This document shows positions 31,524 through 40,147 of a stretch of 64,000 nucleotides of DNA, in pieces. The position numbers and the translations under genes are program-made. The notes beneath the pieces were generated by a model. The model was not told the origin of the DNA and ran no database searches. It worked only from the letters and a program-made list of their open reading frames with translations. Each line of letters begins with the position of its first letter. Positions within the stretch are counted from its first letter, which is position 1. This DNA comes from Thalassotalea mangrovi (GTDB lineage: Bacteria > Pseudomonadota > Gammaproteobacteria > Enterobacterales > Alteromonadaceae): assembly GCF_005116735.1 (NCBI RefSeq), contig NZ_SWDB01000032.1, positions 24,559-88,558 on the forward strand. Reading direction: 5' to 3'.

Positions 31524-31904
31524 ATGACCTCCTTGAGTCTTTATTGTTAACATTTTATTAACTTGGGGCGTAGAGAAAAAACTCAAGTGGGTTTTCATTA
31601 TTTTTAAAGAAAAACTATCAATGGTGAAAAATCTGAGACCATACCTCGACCATTAAAGCTGCCAGTTTCCCCCCGTACCCCTGTGCCTCAGTGAGCATTA
31701 TGCCACTGTACCGACAACCATTCGCTTAGAGTAAGCTGAGACGCTCTGAGCGACCCATGCAAGCCATATCTCCATGAGCTGATCTAATGACCTTACGAAG
31801 ACCACAGAGCTCCATACAGATCACTACAGGATCTCCTAGCAACCTGCACGTTATAACCGCTACATAATGAGTGTATGCTTTAGGCTATACCCTTGTGAAT
31901 AATT
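31524..31904. other. Gene-free part of the island
   Basis: About 380 bases with no convincing gene. A 32-codon minus-strand frame around 31735-31835 (GTG start after AGGAG) is the only one with a ribosome-binding site. The part 31640-31860 is richer in G and C than its surroundings and has CGCTCTGAGCG and other short inverted repeats; it may be a non-coding RNA or the remains of an older element. Confidence 0.35.
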
Positions 31905-31943
31905 AAAAAACCACCCGGAAAGACTTCTTTAGGGTGGTTTTTT
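31905..31943. terminator. Strong terminator hairpin
   Basis: AAAAAACCACCC and GGGTGGTTTTTT arms around a loop of about 15 bases, with A and T runs on either side, so it works in both directions. The AGGGTGCACCCT palindrome follows at 31967-31978. For the minus strand it ends the 32021-32524 gene; for the plus strand nothing convincing precedes it. Confidence 0.8.
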
Positions 31944-32020
31944 GTAATTTGACAAACTTTTCTCGCAGGGTGCACCCTATGGGAATATTTATTCAGCCAA
32001 AATGTATCGGCAGCTGAGTG

Positions 32021-32524
32021 TTATTCGAATAATTCTAGGATGGGGTTTTTGATATTGCGTATAACGAATCGGTTATAATCGCCAATGTAAGGGACAGCGC
32101 CCAAGGACCAACCTTTTTCGGCATGCATTTCGACTAATTCTCTTCTGAACTTTTCATCTAAAATTGTATCTGCACACGGGCTTTTAATGAAGTCGTCAAA
32201 TTTAGAGTACATCCGAAACAATATCTTTGTGTATGCTTCTGATCTGCTTAAGTGGTTTGCAAACAGTTTGATGGTCTTGTCTTTGCTTAGAGTGTGAATC
32301 CTGTAGCCATATCTCTCCAGGTCTCTAGCGGCATCGATTAACGTGCTGTGAGCTTTGTCGTAGTCATCGTATTCATTTATTAGGTATTCGTATGCTTCGC
32401 AATTACCCATCGCTGTTGTTTTGACGCCGTCAAGGCCATGCCCCCAGGCGACATACCCCATAAAGGGGAAAAGTATGTGTAATGAAACCACTACCCCAAT
32501 TGCTACTTTTATCTTGGTGACCAT
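32021..32524 (-). CDS. Hypothetical protein with N-terminal membrane anchor
   Basis: About 167 residues. The N terminus (VTKIKVAIGVVVSLHILFPF) is one hydrophobic segment, either a signal anchor or an uncleaved signal; the rest is soluble, helix-rich and charged with two cysteines (GNCEAYEYL and SPCADTIL). No family recognised. It lies between the terminator and the integrase, same strand as the integrase. Confidence 0.6.
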   Translation of the reverse strand: MVTKIKVAIGVVVSLHILFPFMGYVAWGHGLDGVKTTAMGNCEAYEYLINEYDDYDKAHSTLIDAARDLERYGYRIHTLSKDKTIKLFANHLSRSEAYTKILFRMYSKFDDFIKSPCADTILDEKFRRELVEMHAEKGWSLGAVPYIGDYNRFVIRNIKNPILELFE

Positions 32525-32617
32525 AAACATCCGTATAAATTTTTAACTACATCAATAGATTATGCATTTTTTTGGGGTGGTCGCAATCTAATTGTCTTAT
32601 TGTTGTATTAGGGGCAT

Positions 32618-33844
32618 CTACCAAGTTAGGTGGGGGATGCATTGGTCATAGGCCTCTTTTAGTTGCTCAAGTTCGTAACCGCGAGAGTAATAACCATATG
32701 TCATTGTTTTGCCTCGGGCGTGCCCAACCAATGCAGCCGCCTTAAGTTCGTTAACCTCTGCTCGTTGTAAAGCGGTTGAGAACATTGCGCGAAATGAGTG
32801 AAAGCATTTTGTTCTGTCGGTGGAAATATTGGCACGCTTTATTCTTGAAAACCATCTGCTGGCATCTTTTGGTGTTAAGTCAAGTAGCAAATCATCATCT
32901 TGTTTGGACTCTGCATGACTTTTAACTCGTAACCCAAGTTCCGTTGTTAACGGAATTGTCCTGGTTGCTGAGGAGTTTTTACCTTTCTCAATATCTATGG
33001 CAATAATATCCCCTTGGGTGACTATGTTTTTCACCCTGAGATTGCATAGCTCTGATATTCTGCATCCAGTGAAAACACCAAGTTCAAAAAGAAGTCGTTT
33101 ATTCGGTTCGCTTGTGGCTAAATTATTTTTCATCCACTGCATTGCCTCAGGGGTATGGATATCAGCTTTATCTACCTCATCTTCACTATAAAATTCGTGC
33201 CCATCAAAAGGGCAATCGCCAGCAACGTCATTGAGTTTTTTTGAGTATTTCCAAATGCCTTTTAATCGGCTGATATAACCTTGCACTGTAGTCTTTTTAT
33301 AGTTATCCAGCATAAAGTCGATGTATTCCATGACAATCTTGCTGTTAATATCTTCAAGTAAAATATTATCGACATCAAGGTATTCCAAAAAACTAACAAC
33401 AGATTTTTTGACTTTACCTACATGGTCTGGTTTTCTGCGGTTTTCATAGTTCTCGACCCAGTCCTTGAGAGACTCTTTTATAGTGACTTTGTATTTATAT
33501 CTGAAATTTCTGGAGCCGTTAACGGTCTGGTATGCATCTAGAAAAACTTGGTCGGCACGGTCAGTGTCGTAGGGTAAGTCCCAGTCTACAGGGTGTTCCT
33601 GTTTGTCTTTTTCCATAGTGTTAACAAGTTGAATAAATCGCTCTCGTCTGTTCTCAGCGTTTTTATAGTCTCCGTCGACTATGTTTTTAACTTTTTGCGG
33701 GGTTGAGAGAGGGTCCAATTCTAATTTTGCCAGTCTACCGTTTATTATGTCCCTTCGTTTTCTGGCCACGTTTATATCGGCTGTGTTTAGGCTGATATCA
33801 ATTCGCTCGGCATCAATCACCAGGTGCTGGATGGCTTTTGGCAC
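32618..33844 (-). CDS. Tyrosine recombinase/integrase, 5' end frameshifted
   Basis: A phage-type site-specific recombinase. The catalytic set is present in the C-terminal half: Arg in TGCRISELCNL, His-x-x-Arg in FHSFRAMF, His in VGHARGKT and Tyr in MTYGYYSRG; a SAM-like core-binding domain comes before. Read only from GTG 33844 it loses the N terminus: the frame continues upstream as SSNWWYQRRVP, a typical integrase start, but has no start codon. ATG 33909 reads MPAINKYLKLKK in the frame +1 base away; one extra base in the A4 run (33873-33876) would join the two. So it is a frameshifted gene or a sequencing slip. Confidence 0.88.
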   Translation of the reverse strand: MPKAIQHLVIDAERIDISLNTADINVARKRRDIINGRLAKLELDPLSTPQKVKNIVDGDYKNAENRRERFIQLVNTMEKDKQEHPVDWDLPYDTDRADQVFLDAYQTVNGSRNFRYKYKVTIKESLKDWVENYENRRKPDHVGKVKKSVVSFLEYLDVDNILLEDINSKIVMEYIDFMLDNYKKTTVQGYISRLKGIWKYSKKLNDVAGDCPFDGHEFYSEDEVDKADIHTPEAMQWMKNNLATSEPNKRLLFELGVFTGCRISELCNLRVKNIVTQGDIIAIDIEKGKNSSATRTIPLTTELGLRVKSHAESKQDDDLLLDLTPKDASRWFSRIKRANISTDRTKCFHSFRAMFSTALQRAEVNELKAAALVGHARGKTMTYGYYSRGYELEQLKEAYDQCIPHLTW

Positions 33845-33971
33845 TCGTCGCTGATACCACCAGTTGCTGCTGTTTTCTTTAACTTGAGATATTTATTGAT
33901 TGCAGGCATGTAGTCACTAAAGTAGGCATAAATGTAGACACTTATGTTGCCATAATCCCTTTAAATACGCT

Positions 33972-34087
33972 AGGTTGCGGGGTGAGAAGGCTTTGGGGTG
34001 GAATGATGTAAGCCTGGCGCCAACCGTTCATCGAAACACATACTGTTTCATTAACCCCGTAACCTATTGGGTTACGGGGTTTTTTAT
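33972..34087 (+). ncRNA. Candidate small RNA ending in a terminator
   Basis: No frame is open here, yet a strong plus-strand terminator ends the stretch. GGTTG (33973-33977) can pair with CAACC (34021-34025), enclosing AGGCTT (33988-33993) with AAGCCT (34010-34015). There is a poor candidate promoter just upstream. It lies between the integrase start and the next gene, where integrases often have their attachment site in a small RNA gene. Unproven. Confidence 0.28.
34053..34086. terminator. Strong hairpin terminator right of the integrase
   Basis: AACCCCGTAACC and GGTTACGGGGTT arms (12 bp, perfect) around 5 bases, then six T. It terminates plus-strand transcription although no plus-strand protein gene precedes it; on the minus strand it follows the stop of the 34108-35340 gene. 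Confidence 0.85.
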
Positions 34088-34107
34088 ATAAGGTGCTTAA
34101 ATGTTGT

Positions 34108-35340
34108 TTATGGAATGGCCCAATCTGAATCTCGAATAAACAGCAAATACTGACCGTAATCTGTCGTTACCGAATCTTCTCTTGCGGTTATCGTCTGGCC
34201 CATCGGCAACAGTTTAAAGGCATTAAACAAGCGTTGACTTCGTTGATATGGGCTATCGGTATTGTTTAACTTGAATAGCGTTTTAGTTCCTCGACTTGTA
34301 GTTTGTTTAAGATCCATAATGCCATATGCATAATAAGTAAGAAGGCTATCGTAAGATACTGACAATTTTGAATAAGTCCCTTCATCCTGTATAAAAGAAG
34401 GTAATGTATTACTTCTTACTGTCATGTCACTGTCAACAAACACCATGTTGATAGCGAGTGTATTATCTGAAAACCAGGTGTCGTGTTCAGTCAATCTGGA
34501 CGCCATCGGATTGTGACCCTCTGCAATGGGGTTCAACAGTGTGTGGCCTAACCCGTAAAATCCATAAACTTGCTTGTCAAAAAGACCATAAAGCTCGTAT
34601 AAATCAAGGAGATTAGTTGTTAACACTTCTTCTCTATGTGTATCTTCAATCTTATGCTCGATATTGCGTTTTATGTGAGTTAACTGGCGACTGAGGCTTT
34701 CTGATATATCCATCGCCAACCGGTTATTTATCGCCTCAAGCGCAAATTGAAGTAATTCCTTTTCTGATTTTTCAGTATCAACACCATATAGCAACTGTTC
34801 ATCTAACTCATTAATATGCGCATATAGTAGTGCAATGTCGCGCAGTTTATCGTTGCCTAGATACTGAAAGGTGGCACCAGTTTGATAGAGATTCTGTAAT
34901 TTCTGCCAACGTTTTTTATAGGATGAATTATCCTGACCAATTCCTACTACCCAATTTTGGAGCACCCTTTCAAGAATTGTCTCATCGCCAGTTTGGTTGT
35001 ACTTATTCATGAAATACGCTTGGCTAAAGTCCATTTCAAGCAGGTAAGTTTCAACGTTAAAATGTTTTCTTAGGTGCGTAAAAAATTCTACGTCGAACTC
35101 CGTTGGGGCGTGAAAGCCGTGAATCTCGCCAACAAGGATTAACGAGTGGCGGCTTATATCTCCCTTTATCAAGTCAAACTCAAACGGCTCTGATAAGGTT
35201 TTAGATTCTTTGTTGTTTTGTAAATACTCAACATATTCTTTTCCAGAAACATATTCACTCACATAAAAAAGTCCCCAGCTTGCAGAGGCGCATATTGTGA
35301 TGATGAATAAGATTGTTGTGAATAACTTTGTCAATTTCAT
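34108..35340 (-). CDS. Exported EreA/ChaN-like fold protein
   Basis: A 410-residue protein with an N-terminal hydrophobic segment (KLFTTILFIITICASASW), so exported or membrane-anchored. SLILVGEIHGFHAPTEFDVEFF and YLLEMDFSQAYFMNKY match the GExH..E core shared by the erythromycin-esterase, ChaN haem-binding and TraB/TIKI groups; a late GFYGLGHTLL adds a conserved histidine. A metal-dependent hydrolase or ligand-binding role is possible; drug resistance should not be assumed. It lies 145 bases after the LytTR gene on the same strand, probably one transcript. Confidence 0.68.
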   Translation of the reverse strand: MKLTKLFTTILFIITICASASWGLFYVSEYVSGKEYVEYLQNNKESKTLSEPFEFDLIKGDISRHSLILVGEIHGFHAPTEFDVEFFTHLRKHFNVETYLLEMDFSQAYFMNKYNQTGDETILERVLQNWVVGIGQDNSSYKKRWQKLQNLYQTGATFQYLGNDKLRDIALLYAHINELDEQLLYGVDTEKSEKELLQFALEAINNRLAMDISESLSRQLTHIKRNIEHKIEDTHREEVLTTNLLDLYELYGLFDKQVYGFYGLGHTLLNPIAEGHNPMASRLTEHDTWFSDNTLAINMVFVDSDMTVRSNTLPSFIQDEGTYSKLSVSYDSLLTYYAYGIMDLKQTTSRGTKTLFKLNNTDSPYQRSQRLFNAFKLLPMGQTITAREDSVTTDYGQYLLFIRDSDWAIP

Positions 35341-35485
35341 TGTTCATTTCCCAATTGGCTTTGTTGTGTTGTGTTGTGTGAACAATATCGAAAAAAAACG
35401 CTGTTGCGGGAAATCAGTGACGAGGGGGTCGAACGCTTGACTAATTCGCGGGTTGAGGGATGAATTGCATATGTCGGGGACGAAA

Positions 35486-36286
35486 TTACATCTTGTTTTT
35501 TACCTTATCGAAATAAGTAACCCCGATGGGAATTGGCGTAGAGACGTGCTCAATAATCACTTTCGCGTTGCGCTTAGAGCCTAACACTTTGGTTATTTTA
35601 TTGGGGTTTATCAAATAAGAGCGATGTACACGCATCGCTTCAGGCAATTGTGAATGAATGTCATACAGTGTTGATCGTAACAACATTTCTCTTATTTCGC
35701 CCTGCGGATCGAGTATCTTTACTAAGACATAATTTTGTTGAGCAACTGCACAGCAAAAAAGAGTAGATGCAAATGTCAACTGCTCATCAGAATTGTCACC
35801 TTTTAACGTGACCAAAGCATCGGTAAGGGGCCTGTTCATTACCTCGTTCTCAGGCGACTCAGAATTACAGCCAAAATATTGTCTGAGTAACATAATGAGT
35901 GGGAAAAAGAAAACCACAAATGGTAATACAAATTTAATTGCAAATAAGCCAAATTCCATCATGGATTTATCTTCAGCCCCAAACATGAATGCGTGATATA
36001 TGTTGGTAAATGTTGCTATGAGCAAAAACAAGAAAGTCATGGCAAACACTTCGTTCACCAAATGCCAGGCTTTTCCACTTTTCAGGTACCACTTTCTTTC
36101 CAGTCCATAGCTCATCAATAACGATATGGTGACGACAACCCCGTATCCGGCTAATCGAAGAGTATCGCCAAAATCAAATTGTTTTTTCGTATCAAAAGGC
36201 TCTAAAAATACCATCAAGAAAGCCGCCATGATTCCTATAAAGGCAGCTAGAAGAAAGTAATTTCTGGGGGTGGCAATGAATTTCAT
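35486..36286 (-). CDS. Membrane-anchored LytTR-type transcription regulator
   Basis: A 266-residue protein with four predicted membrane helices (about residues 10-140) followed by a LytTR DNA-binding domain (about 165-266: LVKILDPQGEI..., the recognition segment RVHRSYLINPNKIT and a last strand IPIGVTYFDKVK). It lacks a receiver domain, so the membrane part is probably the sensor or anchor. It may control the EreA-like gene downstream and others nearby. Confidence 0.85.
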   Translation of the reverse strand: MKFIATPRNYFLLAAFIGIMAAFLMVFLEPFDTKKQFDFGDTLRLAGYGVVVTISLLMSYGLERKWYLKSGKAWHLVNEVFAMTFLFLLIATFTNIYHAFMFGAEDKSMMEFGLFAIKFVLPFVVFFFPLIMLLRQYFGCNSESPENEVMNRPLTDALVTLKGDNSDEQLTFASTLFCCAVAQQNYVLVKILDPQGEIREMLLRSTLYDIHSQLPEAMRVHRSYLINPNKITKVLGSKRNAKVIIEHVSTPIPIGVTYFDKVKNKM

Positions 36287-36612
36287 TTTATAAACGTCAA
36301 TGGCTCAATATTAGTTACGCCGATGCAATTCTTATCTAAATCTACCACTATGATTAACATCTACTGTATTAATATAAATTACACTCATGAAGGTAACTGT
36401 ACACTGTTTATCAAATAATCAAAATATCGCTAGATGTTAATTTTCGTTCATGTACTGCCTCCTTTAATTGTGTCTAGGAAAATCTGGTCGAGCCACCTCA
36501 CAATAAGGTAAGGTTTCGTAACGCCCTGTTATCGCGTAAACTTTTTAATCATCATCGGGTCTATTTAACTGTAATGTCGAGACTAAGGTATTTATTTACC
36601 AATGGAGGTAAT
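36287..36612. promoter_or_regulatory. Divergent intergenic region LytTR / DUF3016
   Basis: About 325 AT-rich bases between the LytTR and DUF3016 starts, which diverge. It must hold both promoters. I see no clear operator; direct LytTR control is possible but not shown by the sequence. Confidence 0.35.
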
Positions 36613-37116
36613 ATGAAACGCGTGAGTACGATGTTAATTGGAGTGATGGCCATAACCTCTTTGTTTGGTGTGGCCTACGCCGGGACGGCCCGGACCGAAT
36701 GGGTTGACCCAGAAAAATTTGTAGACGTCGATCCAGCAGGGGAAACCCGAGCCCGATTTCGGGAAAGAACCTTTAGTCAGCTCGAGAAACATTTTCAGGA
36801 GCGGGCAGAGGAATTACCAACCGACCAGGTATTAAAGTTAACGTTTACCGACGTTGATTTGGCCGGCGATGTCAAATATATGATTGGACCGAATAACAAC
36901 AACTATCGGGTTATTGAGGATTTGTATTTCCCTCGTCTAGAATTCAGTTATCAGTTAGTTGATGGCAACGATAACGTGTTGAAAAGTGGCGAAGAAAACA
37001 TTAAAGATATGAATTTTATGAATCGGGTTCGCAACACTCGCAGTAATGATTCTTATATCTATGAGAAGAATTTATTCGATGACTGGTTTAATGATGCCAT
37101 CCTGCCAAAGGATTAA
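36613..37116 (+). CDS. DUF3016 periplasmic protein
   Basis: About 167 residues from ATG 36613, set by GGAGGT just upstream and by the signal peptide MKRVSTMLIGVMAITSLFGVAYA. The mature part TEWVDPEKFVDVDPAGETRARF and LTFTDVDLAGDVKYM match DUF3016, a small proteobacterial family of unknown role. Its stop overlaps the stop of the convergent outer-membrane gene by 3 bases. Confidence 0.8.
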   Translation: MKRVSTMLIGVMAITSLFGVAYAGTARTEWVDPEKFVDVDPAGETRARFRERTFSQLEKHFQERAEELPTDQVLKLTFTDVDLAGDVKYMIGPNNNNYRVIEDLYFPRLEFSYQLVDGNDNVLKSGEENIKDMNFMNRVRNTRSNDSYIYEKNLFDDWFNDAILPKD

Positions 37117-38003
37117 AGTCGATAGGTCCAGGCTAACGTAATGGCATCACTATCGTTGCCTAATCGCGTGGTAAGGCCGGTGTTTACAATGACCTTTACA
37201 CTATGGTGTGGGTTAAATGAATAGCGATAGGCAATACCGCCGCGCATATTGGTCTCTTTAAGGCCAGAGGGTTCACCATCAACAAAGGTATCACCACCGC
37301 CAAAATAGTTAAGTGCCAGGGCCAGCCAGTGCGCCGGTCCCAGGTCATAGACCAGGTGAAACTGAAGGTTATAGACATTGTCCTGCGACAGGGTTTGATT
37401 ACCGAGTAGCTCATCATTGTCTTCAAAAATAAACAATGACGCAGCCAGGTCGATTTCCCAATTTTCAAACGGGATGGTTGCGCCTATTTCTGGCTTTATG
37501 TACCAGCGGTTCGAGCCAATATTTAATAGTTTGTCTTTTTCGTAATGACCATTGGGCACATTGACCTGAATGCTGGCACCGTAGATGGTGGTTTTTTGAT
37601 ATTTGCGAAAGTCTTCGGCAGTCAGCGCTGGGGAGCCGGCAAAGTTATAACTGAACTTTAATTTGCTATCCGCCAGGCCGCAAAATTTACGGGTGGTGAA
37701 CTCTCCCTGGAAAGTAGCCGAACCATCCCCGCACGACTGAACAAACATGGCATCAAACTTAGCCATTTTATTATCCAGTTCAAAGGTGCGGGTAAATTGA
37801 CCGGCCCAGGTTGTGGTTTGCAGGCGGAAGTCGCTGATTGGCAGGCTGGAAGCGGTGTAAACATCACCGTCTGAGTAGATGTAAAGACCGGTGAAAAATG
37901 TCTGGTCTACGGGAACATTTAAGTAAGACCGCGGTTCAAGATCCTGACCTTGCGCATAGGAATGTATGAATAGTATCAGTACCCAGCTGCAGACTAGACG
38001 CAC
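37113..38003 (-). CDS. Outer-membrane beta-barrel, MetA-pathway of phenol degradation family
   Basis: About 296 residues, with a short signal peptide (LVCSWVLILFIHSYAQG) and alternating strands typical of a barrel; SYLNVPVDQTFFTGLYIYSDG and the terminal aromatic ...LAWTYRL are typical of the Phenol_MetA_deg transporter-like family. No phenol pathway gene is nearby, so the family name should not be read as function; a small-molecule or stress-related porin is possible. GTG 38003 is preferred over TTG 38006 because GAGGAA lies 7 bases upstream. Confidence 0.78.
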   Translation of the reverse strand: MRLVCSWVLILFIHSYAQGQDLEPRSYLNVPVDQTFFTGLYIYSDGDVYTASSLPISDFRLQTTTWAGQFTRTFELDNKMAKFDAMFVQSCGDGSATFQGEFTTRKFCGLADSKLKFSYNFAGSPALTAEDFRKYQKTTIYGASIQVNVPNGHYEKDKLLNIGSNRWYIKPEIGATIPFENWEIDLAASLFIFEDNDELLGNQTLSQDNVYNLQFHLVYDLGPAHWLALALNYFGGGDTFVDGEPSGLKETNMRGGIAYRYSFNPHHSVKVIVNTGLTTRLGNDSDAITLAWTYRL

Positions 38004-38044
38004 CAAAAGTTTCCTCGTTTAGCAACGGGCTCCTGGTACGACTA

Positions 38045-38353
38045 TCAGCCCTTATTATAGTGACTCTCAAATTCAGTCAACACTTTGAAAAGCTGCTCAA
38101 TTTTCTTAACCAGCTTGATTAATAATGGTTGAGATTTGCTTTGTTGCCAAATTAATAAATCATCGGCAATTTCTTCGATATATGGCTGAAACGTATCAGC
38201 ATGACGTTCAAATGGCGATTCCTCGGTAAATATGCGGCTGAATTTCGCTTTGTTATCGGTGCGTAGTTGCTTCAGTGCGCTATCGGCAACAATAGAACGC
38301 TTTAATAATTGCGAGATATTGTCTATCAGTTGTTGTTCAATCGGGTCGCTCAT
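38045..38353 (-). CDS. Conserved hypothetical protein before epmB
   Basis: A 102-residue, helix-rich, soluble protein (MSDPIEQQLIDNISQLLKRS...), with SPFERHADTFQPYIEEIADDLL and IKLVKKIEQLFKVL. No family recognised and no cysteines. It lies 34 bases downstream of epmB on the same strand, so it may be translated from the same transcript. Confidence 0.65.
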   Translation of the reverse strand: MSDPIEQQLIDNISQLLKRSIVADSALKQLRTDNKAKFSRIFTEESPFERHADTFQPYIEEIADDLLIWQQSKSQPLLIKLVKKIEQLFKVLTEFESHYNKG

Positions 38354-38387
38354 GGTCTGCTTTTTCGTTACCTTAAATTGCCGGTAA

Positions 38388-39404
38388 TTATGCCAGATTT
38401 AATGGTGTCTTGTTAGCCTCTCCGGCAATTTCCCTGACCAGTTTCGGCATCAGAAAGCCAGGTAGGCGTGCCAGCATCTGCTGGGCGATGGCTTTGGCTT
38501 GTGCATCGGAAACGTCAAAGTGGGCAGCACCCTGTACCGCGTCAAACAAGTGCAGGTAATAGGGCTGTATGCCGATATCGAACAAGTCTTCGCTTAGCTG
38601 GCACAACACCTGACTGTTATCGTTAATGCCCTTTAACAACACACTCTGGTTAAACATCGGGATGAATGCCTGTCGCAATGCTTGAATCGCCTGGCTGAAT
38701 GTCTCATCGATTTCATTAGGATGATTGATATGAAAGACCATCACTGCCTTGAGCCGTGTTTGTTTGAGTAAATCTACCAGGGCCGGGGTGATGCGTTGTG
38801 GGATCACGACAGGCAAGCGGCTATGAATTCTCAGTCGTTGTAAGTGCGGGATCTGCTGCAATTGCTCGATTAACCAACCGAGATGATCATCAGATGCCAT
38901 TAATGGGTCACCGCCACTAAAGATCACCTCTTCGATTTCATCATGAGTACTGATGTAGTCCAGTGCCTGCTGCCAGCGCAGTTTATTGGGGCTATTGTCC
39001 TGGTAGGGGAAGTGTCGGCGAAAACAATATCGACAATTCACGGCGCAACCCGCTTTCACTATCATTAACACCCGGTTATGGTATTTGTGCAGCAAGCCTT
39101 CGGCGACCGTATCGTGTTCCTGCAACGGATCGTTGCTGTATCCCGATACCTGCTCAAATTCGAGATCCTGGACCATAACCTGTTTTAACAATGGGTCATT
39201 GATGTTGCCTTTTTGCATGCGTCGAATAAATGGCCGCGGTACTCGTAATGGAAATAATCGCCGGGCGGAAAAATGCTGCTGCTGCGACGATTCATCAATC
39301 TCAAGCATATTTAAAAGCTGGCGGGCATCGGTGACCACACGGGCCAATTCTTTTTGCCAACAGGCATGTAATTGATCGTCATTTAGGTGTATTATTTGCG
39401 GCAT
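38388..39404 (-). CDS. epmB: EF-P beta-lysylation protein EpmB (lysine 2,3-aminomutase family)
   Basis: Radical SAM enzyme that converts alpha-lysine to R-beta-lysine for EF-P modification. The 338 residues hold the CxxxCxxC cluster in AGCAVNCRYCFRRHF (about residues 116-130), SGGDPLMASDDHLG and RIHSRLPVVIPQRIT. As in EpmB, it is shorter than clostridial lysine aminomutases. Divergent from efp over about 77 bases; epmA follows efp, so the module is complete. Confidence 0.96.
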   Translation of the reverse strand: MPQIIHLNDDQLHACWQKELARVVTDARQLLNMLEIDESSQQQHFSARRLFPLRVPRPFIRRMQKGNINDPLLKQVMVQDLEFEQVSGYSNDPLQEHDTVAEGLLHKYHNRVLMIVKAGCAVNCRYCFRRHFPYQDNSPNKLRWQQALDYISTHDEIEEVIFSGGDPLMASDDHLGWLIEQLQQIPHLQRLRIHSRLPVVIPQRITPALVDLLKQTRLKAVMVFHINHPNEIDETFSQAIQALRQAFIPMFNQSVLLKGINDNSQVLCQLSEDLFDIGIQPYYLHLFDAVQGAAHFDVSDAQAKAIAQQMLARLPGFLMPKLVREIAGEANKTPLNLA

Positions 39405-39481
39405 TAATAATCTCTGCTTGGCGTTCGTTTTGAGAAACGTTAAGTGATCACCTTATAAAGCACCGTATAAAAGAGAACCCT

Positions 39482-40051
39482 ATGGCTAACTTTAGTACAA
39501 ACGAATTTAAAGCCGGTCTGAAGCTAATGATTGATGGCGAGCCGTGCAACATCCTGGAAAACGAATTAGTAAAACCGGGTAAAGGGCAAGCCTTTAACCG
39601 CGTCAAAATTCGTAAACTGATCTCGGGCAAGGTTTTGGAAAAAACCTTTAAATCCGGAGAGTCTGTTGAAGGCGCCGACGTCATGGAAACTGACCTGGCG
39701 TACTTATACAGTGACGGTGAATTCTGGCATTTTATGAATAATGACACGTTTGAGCAACTGGCAGCAGATGCGAAAGCGGTCGGCGACAATGAAAAGTGGT
39801 TAAAAGAAGGCGATGTCTGCGTATTAACGCTGTGGAATGGTTCACCTATCACGGTAACGCCTCCGAACTTCGTTGAACTGGAAGTGACTGAAACTGACCC
39901 AGGCCTGAAAGGCGATACTGCCGGTACCGGTGGTAAGCCGGCAACGTTATCAACCGGTGCGGTTGTTCGCGTACCTTTATTTATCCAAATTGGCGAAGTC
40001 GTTAAAGTGGATACTCGCAGTGGTGACTACGTATCGCGCGCTGGTAAATAA
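39482..40051 (+). CDS. efp: Elongation factor P
   Basis: Relieves ribosome stalling at polyproline stretches. The 189 residues contain Lys34 in VKPGKGQAF, the site beta-lysylated by EpmA, and the tail [20 protein letters not shown]. It is flanked by epmB and epmA, so it is the EpmA-modified type. Confidence 0.98.
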   Translation: MANFSTNEFKAGLKLMIDGEPCNILENELVKPGKGQAFNRVKIRKLISGKVLEKTFKSGESVEGADVMETDLAYLYSDGEFWHFMNNDTFEQLAADAKAVGDNEKWLKEGDVCVLTLWNGSPITVTPPNFVELEVTETDPGLKGDTAGTGGKPATLSTGAVVRVPLFIQIGEVVKVDTRSGDYVSRAGK

Positions 40052-40078
40052 CCGAGCCGTCAATCACTGACACTGAAG

Positions 40079-40110
40079 TTAAGGGAGCTGCGGCTCCCTT
40101 AATTGTTTTT
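40079..40110 (+). terminator. Terminator of efp
   Basis: TTAAGGGAGC and GCTCCCTTAA arms (10 bp, perfect) with a 4-base loop, then TTGTTTTT. It stands between efp and epmA, so epmA probably has its own promoter or depends on read-through. Confidence 0.9.
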
Positions 40111-40147
40111 AGACGCTTAGAAATTAACAAAATAGGTTAAATAATTC

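Noticed and set aside
31735-31835. 32-codon minus-strand frame in the island
   Set aside because: It has AGGAG before a GTG, but is very short and lacks a family; kept only as a remark.
34108-35340. Erythromycin esterase (antibiotic resistance)
   Set aside because: Only the fold core is recognised; the fold is shared with ChaN and TIKI/TraB proteins, and no resistance context is seen.
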